DNA of 64,000 nt, taken from Streptomyces sp. MNU76. Lineage in GTDB: Bacteria > Actinomycetota > Actinomycetes > Streptomycetales > Streptomycetaceae. Below are positions 51,415 through 61,090 of this stretch, piece by piece. Positions within the stretch are counted from its first letter, which is position 1; the number at the start of each line of letters is the position of its first letter. The translations under genes and the position numbers were made by a program. Location of the stretch: contig NZ_JAJKLK010000021.1 in the NCBI RefSeq assembly GCF_020982545.1, forward strand, positions 1-64,000. Direction: 5' to 3'. Below the pieces are notes generated by a model. That model had not been told where the DNA came from and did not search any database. It was given only the letters and a program-made list of their open reading frames with translations.

Positions 51415-53544
51415 TCAGACGTCCCGCTTCTCCAGCAGGGCGTACGCGCCGACGAACCCGGCCGCCACCAGGACGAGCATGATCCACAGCGGGTCCCAGC
51501 CCGACGGGCCGGACTGGCTGAGCTCCGCACCGTAGAAGACGCTGAGCTGACTCGGGATCGAGTACTCCAGCAGGAACTCCTGCACGTCCCTCAGCGACTC
51601 CGAGAACATGAAGATCGCGATGACCAGCGGCGCGAGGAAGACACCGAGCATGATGGTGATCGCGCCGGCGGAGTGCCGGATCAGCGAGCCCATCAGCAGC
51701 GACAGCAGCCCGAAGAGCGCGAGGAAGAGACTCACGCCGACCGTGGCCTTGAACCACTCCTCGCCGTCGGGGCTCGCCACGCCGCTGCCCTCCAGGATCG
51801 CCACCTGGGCGAAGCCGACGAACGCGGTGGTGACCAGGGTGACGGTGAAGGTGAGCGCGAAGAACACGATCGCCTTCGCGAACAGCACCCGGCCCCGGCT
51901 CGGGCAGGCCGTCATCGTAGTCCGGATCATCCCCGTGCCGTACTCGGACGCGGTCGTCAGTACCCCGAGCGTGATGACGCAGACGCTGCCGATCATCAGC
52001 CCGAACAGACCGAGGCCCAGCGGGGACTCGCCCTCCAGGTTCATGTCCGTGGAAGCGGCGATCATGGCGAAGAGCAGACCGAGGCCGACCACCAGGACGA
52101 CGAAGACGCCCAGCGTCCACAGCGTCGAGCGGACCGACTTGATCTTCGTCCACTCGGAGGAGATCGCGTGCCCGAGGTGGGTGCGCACGATCGGGATCGG
52201 CGAGGTGTACGAAGTGCCCGGCGCGCCCTGCCAGGTGGGGGCGGGCGGCTGCTGGGCCAGGTGCGGCTGGGGCGTGCTCATCGGGCGTCCTCGGACTTCG
52301 TCAGGTCGGCGGCGGGCGCGGGGCCGCGGGTGCGGGGAGGGCGGGGGCGGCGCCGGTGCGGCGGCGGGCTGCGCGGGTGCCTGGGGCGCGGACTGGGGCG
52401 CGGACTGGGCGTACGGGTTCGGCTGGGGCTGCGCGGGCGCCGGAGCGGGCGCCCCGGGCGTCGGAGCACCGTAGGGACCGGCCGGGGGCTGGCCCTGCGG
52501 CGCGTACGGCTGGCCGCCCTGCTGCGGTGCCGGAGGCGCGTACCAGCCAGGCTGGCCCTGCCCGGGCACCGGCATCGGCGGCTGCGCGCCGGGCGGCACG
52601 GGCTGCTGCAGGCCGGCCTTCTGGTCGGTCGTCGAGCGGTAGTCGACGGCGCCCTGCGTCATCCGCATGTACGCCTCCTCCAGCGAGGCCTGGTGCGGCG
52701 ACAGCTCCCACAGCCGTACGTCGGAGCCGTGCGCGAGGTCGCTGATCCGGGGGAGCGGCAGACCCATGACACGCAGTGCCCCGTCCTGCTCGGGCAGCAC
52801 CTGGCCCCCCGCCTCGGTCAGCGCCGCCGTCAGCTTCTCGCGCTGCTGCGGTTCGCTGTCCGGGGTGCGGACGCGCGCGAAGTCGGCGGAGTTCGCCGAG
52901 ATGAAGTCCTTGATGCTCAGGTCGGACAGCAGCTGCCCGCGCCCGATCACGATCAGGTGGTCGGCGGTCAGGGCCATCTCGCTCATCAGGTGCGAGGAGA
53001 CGAAGACCGTGCGGCCCTCGGCGGCGAGCGCCTTCATCAGGTTGCGCACCCAGAGGATGCCCTCGGGGTCGAGGCCGTTGACCGGCTCGTCGAAGAGCAG
53101 TACCTGGGGGTCGCCGAGCAGGGCGGCGGCGATGCCGAGCCGCTGGCCCATGCCGAGGGAGAAGCCGTTGGAGCGCTTCTTGGCCACGTCCTGGAGGCCG
53201 ACGACCCCGAGCACCTCGTCCACCCGGCGGGCCGGGATGCCCGACAGCTGGGCCAGGGACAGCAGGTGGTTGCGGGCGTGCCGGCCGCCGTGCACCGCCT
53301 TGGCGTCGAGGAGCGCGCCGACCTGGCGGGCCGCGTTCGGCAGCTTGCGGTACGGGTAGCCGCCGATCGTCACCTGCCCGGAGGTGGGATTGTCCAGGCC
53401 GAGGATCATGCGCATCGTCGTCGACTTGCCCGAGCCGTTGGGGCCCAGGAAGCCGGTGACGGCCCCCGGCCGCACCTGGAAGGAAAGGTTGTACACGGCC
53501 GTCTTGGCGCCATAGCGCTTTGTCAGGCCGACTGCCTCGATCAT
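51415..53544 (-). CDS. ABC exporter: ATPase and permease read as one fused frame
   Basis: One open frame of 709 codons. Part 1 (residues 1-300) is an ABC ATPase: Walker A GPNGSGKST, signature SLGMGQRLGIAAALLGDPQ, Walker B VLLFDEPVNGLDPEG, H-loop VSSHLMSE. A Pro/Gln/Ala-rich linker follows. Part 2 (from ATG 52281, MSTPQPHLAQQ) is an ABC-2 permease of 288 residues with six membrane segments and WTKIKSVRSTLWTLG. In another frame the linker ends DLTKSEDAR with a TGA that overlaps the permease ATG. This is the usual two-gene arrangement, so an indel near 52315-52330 has fused them, or the sequence has an error. Substrate unknown. Confidence 0.82.
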   Translation of the reverse strand: MIEAVGLTKRYGAKTAVYNLSFQVRPGAVTGFLGPNGSGKSTTMRMILGLDNPTSGQVTIGGYPYRKLPNAARQVGALLDAKAVHGGRHARNHLLSLAQLSGIPARRVDEVLGVVGLQDVAKKRSNGFSLGMGQRLGIAAALLGDPQVLLFDEPVNGLDPEGILWVRNLMKALAAEGRTVFVSSHLMSEMALTADHLIVIGRGQLLSDLSIKDFISANSADFARVRTPDSEPQQREKLTAALTEAGGQVLPEQDGALRVMGLPLPRISDLAHGSDVRLWELSPHQASLEEAYMRMTQGAVDYRSTTDQKAGLQQPVPPGAQPPMPVPGQGQPGWYAPPAPQQGGQPYAPQGQPPAGPYGAPTPGAPAPAPAQPQPNPYAQSAPQSAPQAPAQPAAAPAPPPPSPHPRPRARRRPDEVRGRPMSTPQPHLAQQPPAPTWQGAPGTSYTSPIPIVRTHLGHAISSEWTKIKSVRSTLWTLGVFVVLVVGLGLLFAMIAASTDMNLEGESPLGLGLFGLMIGSVCVITLGVLTTASEYGTGMIRTTMTACPSRGRVLFAKAIVFFALTFTVTLVTTAFVGFAQVAILEGSGVASPDGEEWFKATVGVSLFLALFGLLSLLMGSLIRHSAGAITIMLGVFLAPLVIAIFMFSESLRDVQEFLLEYSIPSQLSVFYGAELSQSGPSGWDPLWIMLVLVAAGFVGAYALLEKRDV

Positions 53545-53758
53545 GCTCCGCACCCATCGAACGGTTTCGTGACGTCTCGGACTCGTCTCAGGACGTCGGG
53601 GCGCACGCCCCCGTAAGGATTAGGAGCTTATCGGGACGCTGACGGTTCCGCCCAAGAGGAAGTAAAACCTCGCAGGTCACGGGCCGGTCGCTTTGGCATG
53701 TACGTAACCGCTGGTCAGGCGCCTGACCGCCTGACCGCCTGATTGCTTGATCGCTCGA

Positions 53759-54529
53759 TCACGCGTCGCGTCGCTTCAGCGTCAGATATCCGCCGAGCAG
53801 GGCCGCGGCCACCCACAGCGCCATGACGGCGAGACCGCCCCAGGGCCCGTACGGGGTGTCGTCGTCCACCGGGGTGACCACCTGCATGATCTTGCTGCCG
53901 GCCTGGTCGGGGAGGTAGCGGCCGACCTTCTCCGTGGCACCGACGTTGCCGAGGATGTTGGAGATCAGGAAGAAGAACGGCATCAGGATGCCGAGCGACA
54001 GCATCGGGCTGCGCAGCATCGCCGCGACGCCCATCGAGAACATCGCGATCAGGGTCATGTAGAGCCCGCCGCCGAAGACCGCGCGCAGCACACCCGGATC
54101 GCCGATCTCGGCCCGGTGCGGGCCGAGCATCGCCTGTCCCAGGAAGAACGTCACGAAGCTGGTCACGAGCCCCACCGCGAACGCGAGTGCGGTGGCCACC
54201 GCGATCTTGCCGAAGAGGAAGGTGCCGCGCTGCGGCACGGCGGCGAGCGAGGTCCGGATCATGCCGGTGCTGTACTCGTTCGACACCACCAGCACGCCGA
54301 ACACGATCATCGCCAGCTGGCCGAGGGACATGCCCGCGAAGCTGATGAAGGTGGGGTCGAACGAGAGCCGGTCGTCGCGGCTCAGATGGTCGAACTCGTT
54401 CTTCGACAGCAGGGAGATCAGCACGCCGAGCGCGACGGTGACGAGCCCGGCGAGCGACAGCGTCCACACCGTGGACGCCACCGAACGGATCTTGGTCCAC
54501 TCCGAGCGGACGACCTGGACGGCGGCCAT
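53759..54529 (-). CDS. ABC-2 type permease (second exporter)
   Basis: Encodes 256 residues from ATG 54529 (MAAVQVVRSEWTKIRSVASTVW). Six membrane helices. WTKIRS, SNEYSTGMIRTSLAAVPQRG and FGKIAVATALAF match the permease of the first pair. It starts next to the ATPase stop at 54532 (TGACC-ATGG), so the two are coupled. It is a paralogue of the part-2 permease at 51415-52281. Confidence 0.9.
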   Translation of the reverse strand: MAAVQVVRSEWTKIRSVASTVWTLSLAGLVTVALGVLISLLSKNEFDHLSRDDRLSFDPTFISFAGMSLGQLAMIVFGVLVVSNEYSTGMIRTSLAAVPQRGTFLFGKIAVATALAFAVGLVTSFVTFFLGQAMLGPHRAEIGDPGVLRAVFGGGLYMTLIAMFSMGVAAMLRSPMLSLGILMPFFFLISNILGNVGATEKVGRYLPDQAGSKIMQVVTPVDDDTPYGPWGGLAVMALWVAAALLGGYLTLKRRDA

Positions 54530-54531
54530 GG

Positions 54532-55500
54532 TCAGCCCTCCCGCTTCCAGTCGGCACCCCAGGCGGGGGCGGGCGCCCGGCTCGCCACCGGGGTGCCGTC
54601 GTGCGCGTGATACTCCACCGACTCGGCGGTCAGCCGCATGAACGCCTCCTCCAGTGACGCCTGTTGGGGGCTCAGCTCGTGCAGCACGATGCCGTGCCGG
54701 CCGGCCAGCTCGCCGATCTGCTCCGATTTCCCGCCGTCCACCTCCAGGGCTCCGTCGCCCGTCTGCACGACCATGACACCGACGGTGTGCAGAGCGTCGA
54801 GCAACTGTTCGCGCTGCGGGGTGCGGATCCGCACGTACGACCGTGAGTTCTGCTGGATGAACAGCGCCATGGAGGTGTCGGCGAGGAGCCGGCCCTGTCC
54901 GATCACCACGAGGTGGTCGGCGGTCAGCGCCATCTCGCTCATCAGGTGCGACGACACGAACACGGTCCGGCCCTGGGCCGCGAGGGACTTCATCAGGTTG
55001 CGGATCCAGTGGATGCCCTCGGGGTCGAGGCCGTTGACGGGCTCGTCGAACATCAGGATCCGCGGGTCGCCGAGCAGCGCGCCGGCGATGCCGAGCCGCT
55101 GTCCCATCCCCAGCGAGAACCCCTTCGCCTTCTTCCGCGCCACCGACGTCAGTCCGACCGTGTCCAGCACCTCGTGCACGCGGGCCCTGGGGATCCCGTT
55201 GCTCTGCGCGAGGCACAGCAGATGGTTGAAGGCGCTGCGGCCGCCGTGCATGGCCTTCGCGTCCAGGAGCGCGCCGATGTACGTCAGCGGGTCCCTCAGG
55301 CGGTCGTAGTGCGTGCCGTCGATCCGGACGTCCCCGGCCGTCGGGCGGTCGAGCCCCAGGATCATGCGCATCGTCGTCGATTTCCCGGCGCCGTTCGGCC
55401 CGAGAAAACCGGTCACGAGTCCGGGCCGCACGGCGAAAGTCAGATGGTTCACCGCGACCTTCTCGCCATACCGCTTGGTCAGCCCGTCGAGCTCGATCAT
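54532..55500 (-). CDS. ABC transporter ATP-binding protein (second exporter)
   Basis: Encodes 322 residues. Walker A GPNGAGKST (residues 37-45), signature SLGMGQRLGIAGALLGDPR, Walker B ILMFDEPVNGLDPEGI, H-loop VSSHLMSEMAL. The C-terminal regulatory extension (200-322) is as in drug/daunorubicin-type exporters. No Pro-rich tail, unlike the paralogue at 52.3-53.5 kb. Tandem duplication of the exporter is likely; substrate unknown. Confidence 0.92.
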   Translation of the reverse strand: MIELDGLTKRYGEKVAVNHLTFAVRPGLVTGFLGPNGAGKSTTMRMILGLDRPTAGDVRIDGTHYDRLRDPLTYIGALLDAKAMHGGRSAFNHLLCLAQSNGIPRARVHEVLDTVGLTSVARKKAKGFSLGMGQRLGIAGALLGDPRILMFDEPVNGLDPEGIHWIRNLMKSLAAQGRTVFVSSHLMSEMALTADHLVVIGQGRLLADTSMALFIQQNSRSYVRIRTPQREQLLDALHTVGVMVVQTGDGALEVDGGKSEQIGELAGRHGIVLHELSPQQASLEEAFMRLTAESVEYHAHDGTPVASRAPAPAWGADWKREG

Positions 55501-55573
55501 GCGGCCACGCTAGAACGGCCGCAGACCCCCTGCCACCGGAGTACCGGTGACCACGGTCCAGCCCCCACAAGGG

Positions 55574-55597
55574 GCGCGGGGAACTGCGCGACCAGCC
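55574..55597 (+). repeat. Dispersed 24-bp repeat, copy A2
   Basis: Identical to 20933-20956. It lies between the second ABC ATPase start and the end of filP, a gap of about 266 bases with no gene. Confidence 0.75.
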
Positions 55598-55694
55598 ACG
55601 TACGGCCGTGAGCCGCGCGACAACAGAAGCCCCCGAGCTCGTAGGCATCGCCGTCACGGCTGGGCGGCGCCCGTCACCACCCCCGAACACCAAA

Positions 55695-55726
55695 GGCCCG
55701 CGCCCCCCGGAGGGGAGACGCGGGCC
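55695..55726 (-). terminator. filP terminator
   Basis: GGCCCGCG (55695) pairs with CGCGGGCC (55719-55726) around a loop that itself holds CCCC/GGGG. It lies 40 bases past the filP stop on the minus strand. Confidence 0.85.
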
Positions 55727-55766
55727 CGAAGGTGCCTCTTCCGGCCGTGGCCGTCAGGCGACCGTG

Positions 55767-56705
55767 TTACCGGGACTGCTGGGCCGGAACCCCGCGGGAG
55801 ATCGGCTCGTCGTCGGTGACCGGCGTGCCCGCGGCGGCGACCGCCGCACCCGTGAGGGTCGCCAGCATCTCGCGCACGTTCGTCAGCTGGGCGTTGATCG
55901 AGTCGCGGCGGTTGGTGAGCGCCGCCAGCTCGCGCTCGGATTCCGAACGGATCCGGTCCGCCTTGGCGTTCGCGTCCGCGACGATGTCCTCGGCCTGACG
56001 CTGCGCGGTCTCCACCGTCTGGCGGGCACGGCGCTCGGCGTCGGTGCGCAGCTTCTCGGCCTCCAGCCGCAGCTGCTCCGCGCGGTGCTCGATCTCCGCG
56101 AGACGCTTCTCGGCCTTCTGCTGACGCGACGCGAGGTCGCGCTCGGACTGCTCGCGGCGCTTGGCGAGGTTCGTCTCGAAGTCGGCGGCGGCCTGCGCGG
56201 CCTTCGCACGGGTCTCCTCGAAGAGGGCGTCCGCCTCCTCGCGCTTGGACTGCGCGTCCTTCTGCGCCTCGGCACGCAGCTGCGAAGCGTCGCTCTTGGC
56301 CTTCTCGACGATCCGGACGCCCTCGTCCTCGGCCTTGGCCTTGCGCTCCGCGGAGAAGGACTCCGCGTCGTTGCGCACCTGCTGGGCCGCCGACTCGGCG
56401 AGCTCACGGTGCTGCTCGGCGGCGCGGCGGGCCTCCTCGCGCAGGTCCTTCGCCTCCTCCTCGGCGAGGCGGAGGATCTTCTCGACGCGCGCGCCGAGAC
56501 CGGCGTAGGACGGCTCGGCGTCGGTCACCGCAGCCTGGGCGTTCTGCGTCTCGAGGTGGAGCTCCTCGATGCGCTTCTCCAGAGCGGTGATGCGGGCGAG
56601 AGCGGAGTCACGGTCGGAGACGAGCTTGGAGATACGTTCGTCCACCTGAGCGCGGTCGTATCCACGCCGCACAAGCTCGAAGCCGTAGGGGGAAGTGTCG
56701 CTCAT
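55767..56705 (-). CDS. filP: Filament-forming coiled-coil protein FilP
   Basis: Encodes 312 residues. A short N-terminal part (MSDTSPYGFELVRRGYDRAQ) resembles DivIVA-type anchors. An almost continuous coiled coil follows (residues 20-280: DSALARITALEKRIEELHLET, RREQSERDLASRQQKAEKRLAEIEH), and the C-terminal tail is disordered. FilP forms cytoskeletal networks behind hyphal tips, giving stiffness, and binds DivIVA and Scy. Length (about 310) and position next to scy match S. coelicolor. The ribosome site is weak (AGGAA). Confidence 0.95.
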   Translation of the reverse strand: MSDTSPYGFELVRRGYDRAQVDERISKLVSDRDSALARITALEKRIEELHLETQNAQAAVTDAEPSYAGLGARVEKILRLAEEEAKDLREEARRAAEQHRELAESAAQQVRNDAESFSAERKAKAEDEGVRIVEKAKSDASQLRAEAQKDAQSKREEADALFEETRAKAAQAAADFETNLAKRREQSERDLASRQQKAEKRLAEIEHRAEQLRLEAEKLRTDAERRARQTVETAQRQAEDIVADANAKADRIRSESERELAALTNRRDSINAQLTNVREMLATLTGAAVAAAGTPVTDDEPISRGVPAQQSR

Positions 56706-56962
56706 GGGGTTCCTGTCGAATGAGACCGGTGAGGTGATAGGTGGAATCCTAGGGGGCGAAGCGGCGTGTCATCGAGCAGATGCACGTTTGATCTGGAGAA
56801 TGACACCCCTTTTGAGTGGCCGACCATCGAAATACTTGCCAGAAACTTTGCGTAATGGCCCTGAAAGCACAGACGGCACAGATGGCAAGCACAGAACGAG
56901 CACAAATTGATGTCCGTAGCGCCAGGGTGGGGCGGGAGGATACCCGCAACACCCCGGCACCG

Positions 56963-59900
56963 CTAGCCGTCTGACGACTTGCCACCCGAACGAGTCGCAC
57001 CCGCTGCGGCACCCGTCTTGACTCCACCGTCCTTGCCGCCCGACGGGGCCTCAAAAGACTCCAACGCCACCAGGACGTCCTGGACACGGGAGATCTCGGC
57101 ATTGATGTCCTCGCGGCGGCGGACCAGCACCTCCAGCTCGCGCTTGCCCTCCTCGACCGTCCGGCGGGCCTCGCGGATCGCCTCGGCCTTCAGCTCCTCG
57201 GCCTCGCGGACGAGCGTGGACTTCTTCAGCTCGGCCTCCTTCAGCAGGCCCTCGGCCTTCTTCACCGCGGCGATACGCACCTTGCCCGCCTCGGAGTTCG
57301 CCTCGGAAACGATCTCCTTGGCCTTGGCCGTCGCCTTCTCCAACTGCTCCTCGGCGGCCTTGATGAGCGCGTCGCAGCGATCACCGGTGGATTTCATCGT
57401 CTCGGCGGCCTCACGACGGGCCCGCGTGTGCAGCGCCTCGATCTCGGCCGTGATGCGGTCGCGCAGCTCCTCGGCCCGCTCCCTTATGGCGGTCGCGTCC
57501 CGGCGCGCGCCGACGAGCAGCTCGTCGGCGTCCGTACGGGCCTTCTCCACCCTGGAGTTGCCCTCGACGGTCGCCTCGGCGACCAGCCGCTCGGCCTCCT
57601 TGCGGGCCGCTCCGACCATGGAGTCGGCCTGCCCCTCGGCGTCCGCGGTGGTCTGCAGGGCCTGCGTCTGCGCCTCGGTGAGCAGCTTGTCGGCCTCGGC
57701 CGCCGTCTCCGAGATGAGCTTGTCGACCTGCTCGGCGGCCTCGGAACGCCGCTTGTTGGCGTCCTTGCGGGCCTGGTCGAGGGTGTTGTCGGCCTCCTCG
57801 CGGGCGTGCGCCATGAGCCGGTCGGCCTCCGCCTCCGCCTCGGCCCGCGCGCGCTCGGCGTCGGCCCGGACCCGCTCGGCGTGCGCTTGCGCGGAGCCCA
57901 CCGTCTCGGCGGCCTCGGTCCGCAGCCGCTCGGCCTCGTCGGTGGCCTCGCCGATCAGCCGGTCGGCCTTGGCGACGGACTCGGCCCGGACCCGCTCGGC
58001 CTCCTCGTTGGTCTCCCGGGTGAGCCGCTCCGCCTCGGCCGTCACCTCGGTGATCAGGGTGTCGGCCTGGGTCGCCGCGTCCGAACGGATGCGGTTGGCG
58101 TCGTCGCGGGCCTCCGCACGGGTGCGCGAGGCGTCCTGGTCGGCCCGTGCGACGGTGTCCGAGGCCTCCGTACGGACCCGCTGGGCGTGCTCGGACGCGT
58201 CGCTACGCACCCGCTCCGCCTCGGCGATGGCCTCCGCGACCGTGCGCTCGGCGAGCGACTTGGCCGCCTCCGACTCCTCCCGGGCCTCGCGGCGCACCCG
58301 GTTGGCGTCCTCGGTGGCCCGCTCCCGCTCCGCGTAGGCGTCGGCGCGGACCCGGTCCGACTCCTCCTCGGCCTCGCGGCGCATCCGGTCCGCCGCGTGC
58401 TCGGCCGTGTTGCGCAGCCCGGCGATCTCCTCCTGGGCCTGCTCGTGCAGCCCGGCGACGGAGTCCCGCACCTGCTGCGCGTGCTGCTCGGCCGCCGACA
58501 CCATCTCGCCGGCCCGCCGCTCGGCCTCCTCGACCAGCCGTACGGCCTCGGTCTGGGCCTCCTCGACACGCTTGCGCGCCGAGGCCAGCAGCTCCTCGCT
58601 CTGCTCGCGGGCCCGCAGCCGCTCCTGGTCGGCCTCCTGCCGGGCCGCGCCGAGGAGCTCCTCGGCCTCGCGGCGCCGCCGGGCGGCCTCCTCCTGTGCG
58701 GCGGCCAGCGTCTCCGAGGCCTCCGCGGCGAGCCGCTCGGCCGCGGCCTGCGCCTCCGCCCGCACCCGGTCGGCGGTGTCCTGCGCCTCGGACTTCAGCC
58801 GCTCGGCCTCGGCCGCCGCCTCCGAGCGCAGCCGTACGGCGACGGCCTCGCCCTCGGCGCGGGACGCCGACGCGTCGGCCGCGGCCTCGTCGCGCAACCG
58901 CTCGGCCTCGGCCTCGGCCTGTGCCTGGAGCGTACGGATGCGCTCGGCGGCCTCGGTGCGCAGCCGGTCGCTCTCCTCGCCGGCCTCGCGGCGGATCCGC
59001 TCGGCCTCGGCGCGGGCGTCGGCGAGCGCCTCCTCGGCGGAGGCCAGCCGGGCCTCGGCCTCGCTCTGCAGCCGGGTCAGCTCCTCGGCCGCCTCCGCCT
59101 TGCGGGCCTCGACGCCGCGCTCGGTCTCCTCGCGCAGCTCACGGGCGGCCCGCTCGGCCTCGGCCTTCAGCTCCTCGGACTGCTCCTCGGCCTCGGCGCG
59201 GTGCCGCTCGGCCTCCTTGCGGGTCCGCTCCAGCGTCTCCTCGGCCTGACGGCGCAGCGTCGAAGCGCGTTCGATGGCCTCGGTGCGGACCTTCTCGCTG
59301 TCCGCGGTGGCCGTCTGCCGCAGCTCGTCGGCGTCCGTGCGGGCCTTGGCGAGCAGCTCCTCGGCGGTCTTGGCCGCCTCCTCGATCTGCTGGACGGCCT
59401 CCCGCCGGGCCTCGGAGCGGATCCGCTCGCCCTCGGCGACCGCGTCGGAGCGCAGCTGCTCGGCCTCGCCACGCAGTCGGCGCGCCTCCTCCTGCAGCTC
59501 GACCGTCTTGGCGCGGTACTCCTCGGTGTCGTCCTTCGCCGTGCCCTTGAGCTGTTCGGCGATGTCGTGGGCCTCGGCGCGCAGCCGGTCCGCCTCGGCC
59601 TCGGCCTCGGCGCGGATGCGCTCGGCCTCCTCTATGGCGGCCTTGGTGGTGTTGCGGGCCTCCTCGGACGCCTTGTTCAGCACGTCCTCGGCGGTCTTGG
59701 CGGTCTTGGCGAGAGCGGAGGCGGACTCCTCCGCGGTGATCGAGCGGGCCTTCTCGGCGGCCTCGGCGAGCAGCTTCTCCGCCTCGGCCCTGGCGTCCGC
59801 GACGACCTCTTCGGCGGACGCCTTGGTGGCCTCGGCCTCCTTGGTGGCCTCCTCGACCAGTCGGGCGACCTGCTCCTTCGCCGTCCGCGTGCGCTGCTCG

Positions 59901-60814
59901 TTGGTGGACTCGGCGCCGGCGACGGCCTTGGCCGCGTTCTCCTTGGCCTCCGTGACCAGCTTCTCGGCCTCGGCGCGCGCCTCGCGCAGCGCCGCCTCCG
60001 CTTCCGCCATGCGCTGCTCGGCGGTCCGGCTCAGCTCGGCGGCCTGGCGGCGCGCGGAGTCCGACTCGGTGGCGGTGGAGGTGCGCAGCTGCTCGGCGTG
60101 CTCGGTGGCCTCCTGGGCCTGCGTGGACGCCGCGTTCAGCAGCCGCTCGGCCTCGGCGCGGGCCCGGCGCAGGATCTGGTCGGCCTCGCTGCGGGCGGCC
60201 TCCGAGTCGCTCTGCAACCGCTGGCGGGCCTCGGTGGCGAGCCGCTCGGCCTCGGCACGGGCGGCGGCCAGCGCCTGCTCGGCCTCCGCGCGCGACTCGT
60301 CGACGAGCCGGCGGGCCTGGGACTCGCTGCGGGCGCGCAGCTGCTCGGCCCACGCCACGTTCTCGTTGACGTGCGACTCGACCGTCTGCCGGCGCTCGGA
60401 GAGCTCCTGGTCGAGCTGCTGGCGGCGGGTGACCGCCTCCTGGTGCAGCTCCGCCTGGAGCCGCGCGGCCTGCTCGGCGTGCTCCTGGAGGATGCGCTGT
60501 GTCTGCGCCCGGGCCTGGCTCAGCTCCCGCTCGGCGTCCGCGCGCAGCTGGTCGGCCTGCATCTGGGCCTGGCGGAGCATCTGCTCGGCCTGGTACCCGA
60601 GGTCGCCGCCGCTGTCGTAGGCGGGCCGGGACATGAGGGTGCGGCGCGCCTCGTGCAGCTTGGCGCGCAGCACCTCGACCTGGTAGCCGAGGTCCTCGGC
60701 GTGCTGGATCGCCTTTTCCCGCTCGGTCTTCAGCCGCTCCATCTCGGCCTCGAACCGAGAGAGGTGGTCGACGTCAGCCGCCGGCTCTCGCTCCTGGCGT
60801 TCGTAGCCCCGCAC
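56963..60814 (-). CDS. scy: Polarity coiled-coil protein Scy
   Basis: Encodes 1283 residues from GTG 60814 (VRGYERQEREPAADVDHLSRFEAE); a TTG 30 bases upstream is the alternative. A short heptad coiled coil and linker (MSRPAYDSGGDLGYQAEQML) precede more than 1000 residues of repeating A-E-A-E-R-x-R-x-E-A units with 11-residue (hendecad) spacing: ATDEAERLRTEAAETV, EADRLMAHAREEADNTL. Scy gathers DivIVA, FilP and ParA at hyphal tips and sets new growth sites. It is slightly shorter than the S. coelicolor protein, as expected from repeat number changes. The start spacing is uncertain. Confidence 0.95.
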   Translation of the reverse strand: MRGYERQEREPAADVDHLSRFEAEMERLKTEREKAIQHAEDLGYQVEVLRAKLHEARRTLMSRPAYDSGGDLGYQAEQMLRQAQMQADQLRADAERELSQARAQTQRILQEHAEQAARLQAELHQEAVTRRQQLDQELSERRQTVESHVNENVAWAEQLRARSESQARRLVDESRAEAEQALAAARAEAERLATEARQRLQSDSEAARSEADQILRRARAEAERLLNAASTQAQEATEHAEQLRTSTATESDSARRQAAELSRTAEQRMAEAEAALREARAEAEKLVTEAKENAAKAVAGAESTNEQRTRTAKEQVARLVEEATKEAEATKASAEEVVADARAEAEKLLAEAAEKARSITAEESASALAKTAKTAEDVLNKASEEARNTTKAAIEEAERIRAEAEAEADRLRAEAHDIAEQLKGTAKDDTEEYRAKTVELQEEARRLRGEAEQLRSDAVAEGERIRSEARREAVQQIEEAAKTAEELLAKARTDADELRQTATADSEKVRTEAIERASTLRRQAEETLERTRKEAERHRAEAEEQSEELKAEAERAARELREETERGVEARKAEAAEELTRLQSEAEARLASAEEALADARAEAERIRREAGEESDRLRTEAAERIRTLQAQAEAEAERLRDEAAADASASRAEGEAVAVRLRSEAAAEAERLKSEAQDTADRVRAEAQAAAERLAAEASETLAAAQEEAARRRREAEELLGAARQEADQERLRAREQSEELLASARKRVEEAQTEAVRLVEEAERRAGEMVSAAEQHAQQVRDSVAGLHEQAQEEIAGLRNTAEHAADRMRREAEEESDRVRADAYAERERATEDANRVRREAREESEAAKSLAERTVAEAIAEAERVRSDASEHAQRVRTEASDTVARADQDASRTRAEARDDANRIRSDAATQADTLITEVTAEAERLTRETNEEAERVRAESVAKADRLIGEATDEAERLRTEAAETVGSAQAHAERVRADAERARAEAEAEADRLMAHAREEADNTLDQARKDANKRRSEAAEQVDKLISETAAEADKLLTEAQTQALQTTADAEGQADSMVGAARKEAERLVAEATVEGNSRVEKARTDADELLVGARRDATAIRERAEELRDRITAEIEALHTRARREAAETMKSTGDRCDALIKAAEEQLEKATAKAKEIVSEANSEAGKVRIAAVKKAEGLLKEAELKKSTLVREAEELKAEAIREARRTVEEGKRELEVLVRRREDINAEISRVQDVLVALESFEAPSGGKDGGVKTGAAAGATRSGGKSSDG

Positions 60815-61090
60815 TGCGCGGTCCCATCCGTCCCCTGGTCGCAACCTCTGGCAAACGAGCTCCGTCCAACCGCCGAACGGGGCCCCCGGGGAATGGTGTC
60901 AGATCAACGGCGGAGCACGGGCTGCCGCCCTCACCCTCGTCCCCCGAAACCTGGACCCCGGCCCTAGGACAGGCACTGATGGATCTCCGCGCTGCCCTTG
61001 GATCCCGCTCCTCGGAAGGCGGCAGGACCCGGGCCGTCCCCCTCGAAGGCGACGGCCGACCCCAACCCTACCGGCCCATATGTACGGGGG

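Noticed and set aside
50813..52153. N-terminal extension of the luciferase-like oxidoreductase
   Set aside because: The frame is open, but the family start MHVGTFVLGAQ is at 50812; upstream it is antisense to the zinc-finger gene and covers part of the permease in another frame.
57428..60967. Open frame of about 1179 codons on the plus strand opposite scy
   Set aside because: Antisense to a repetitive, GC-rich coiled-coil gene. Its Leu/Gly/Arg-rich sequence mirrors the Ala/Glu/Arg codons of scy. No ribosome site or family.
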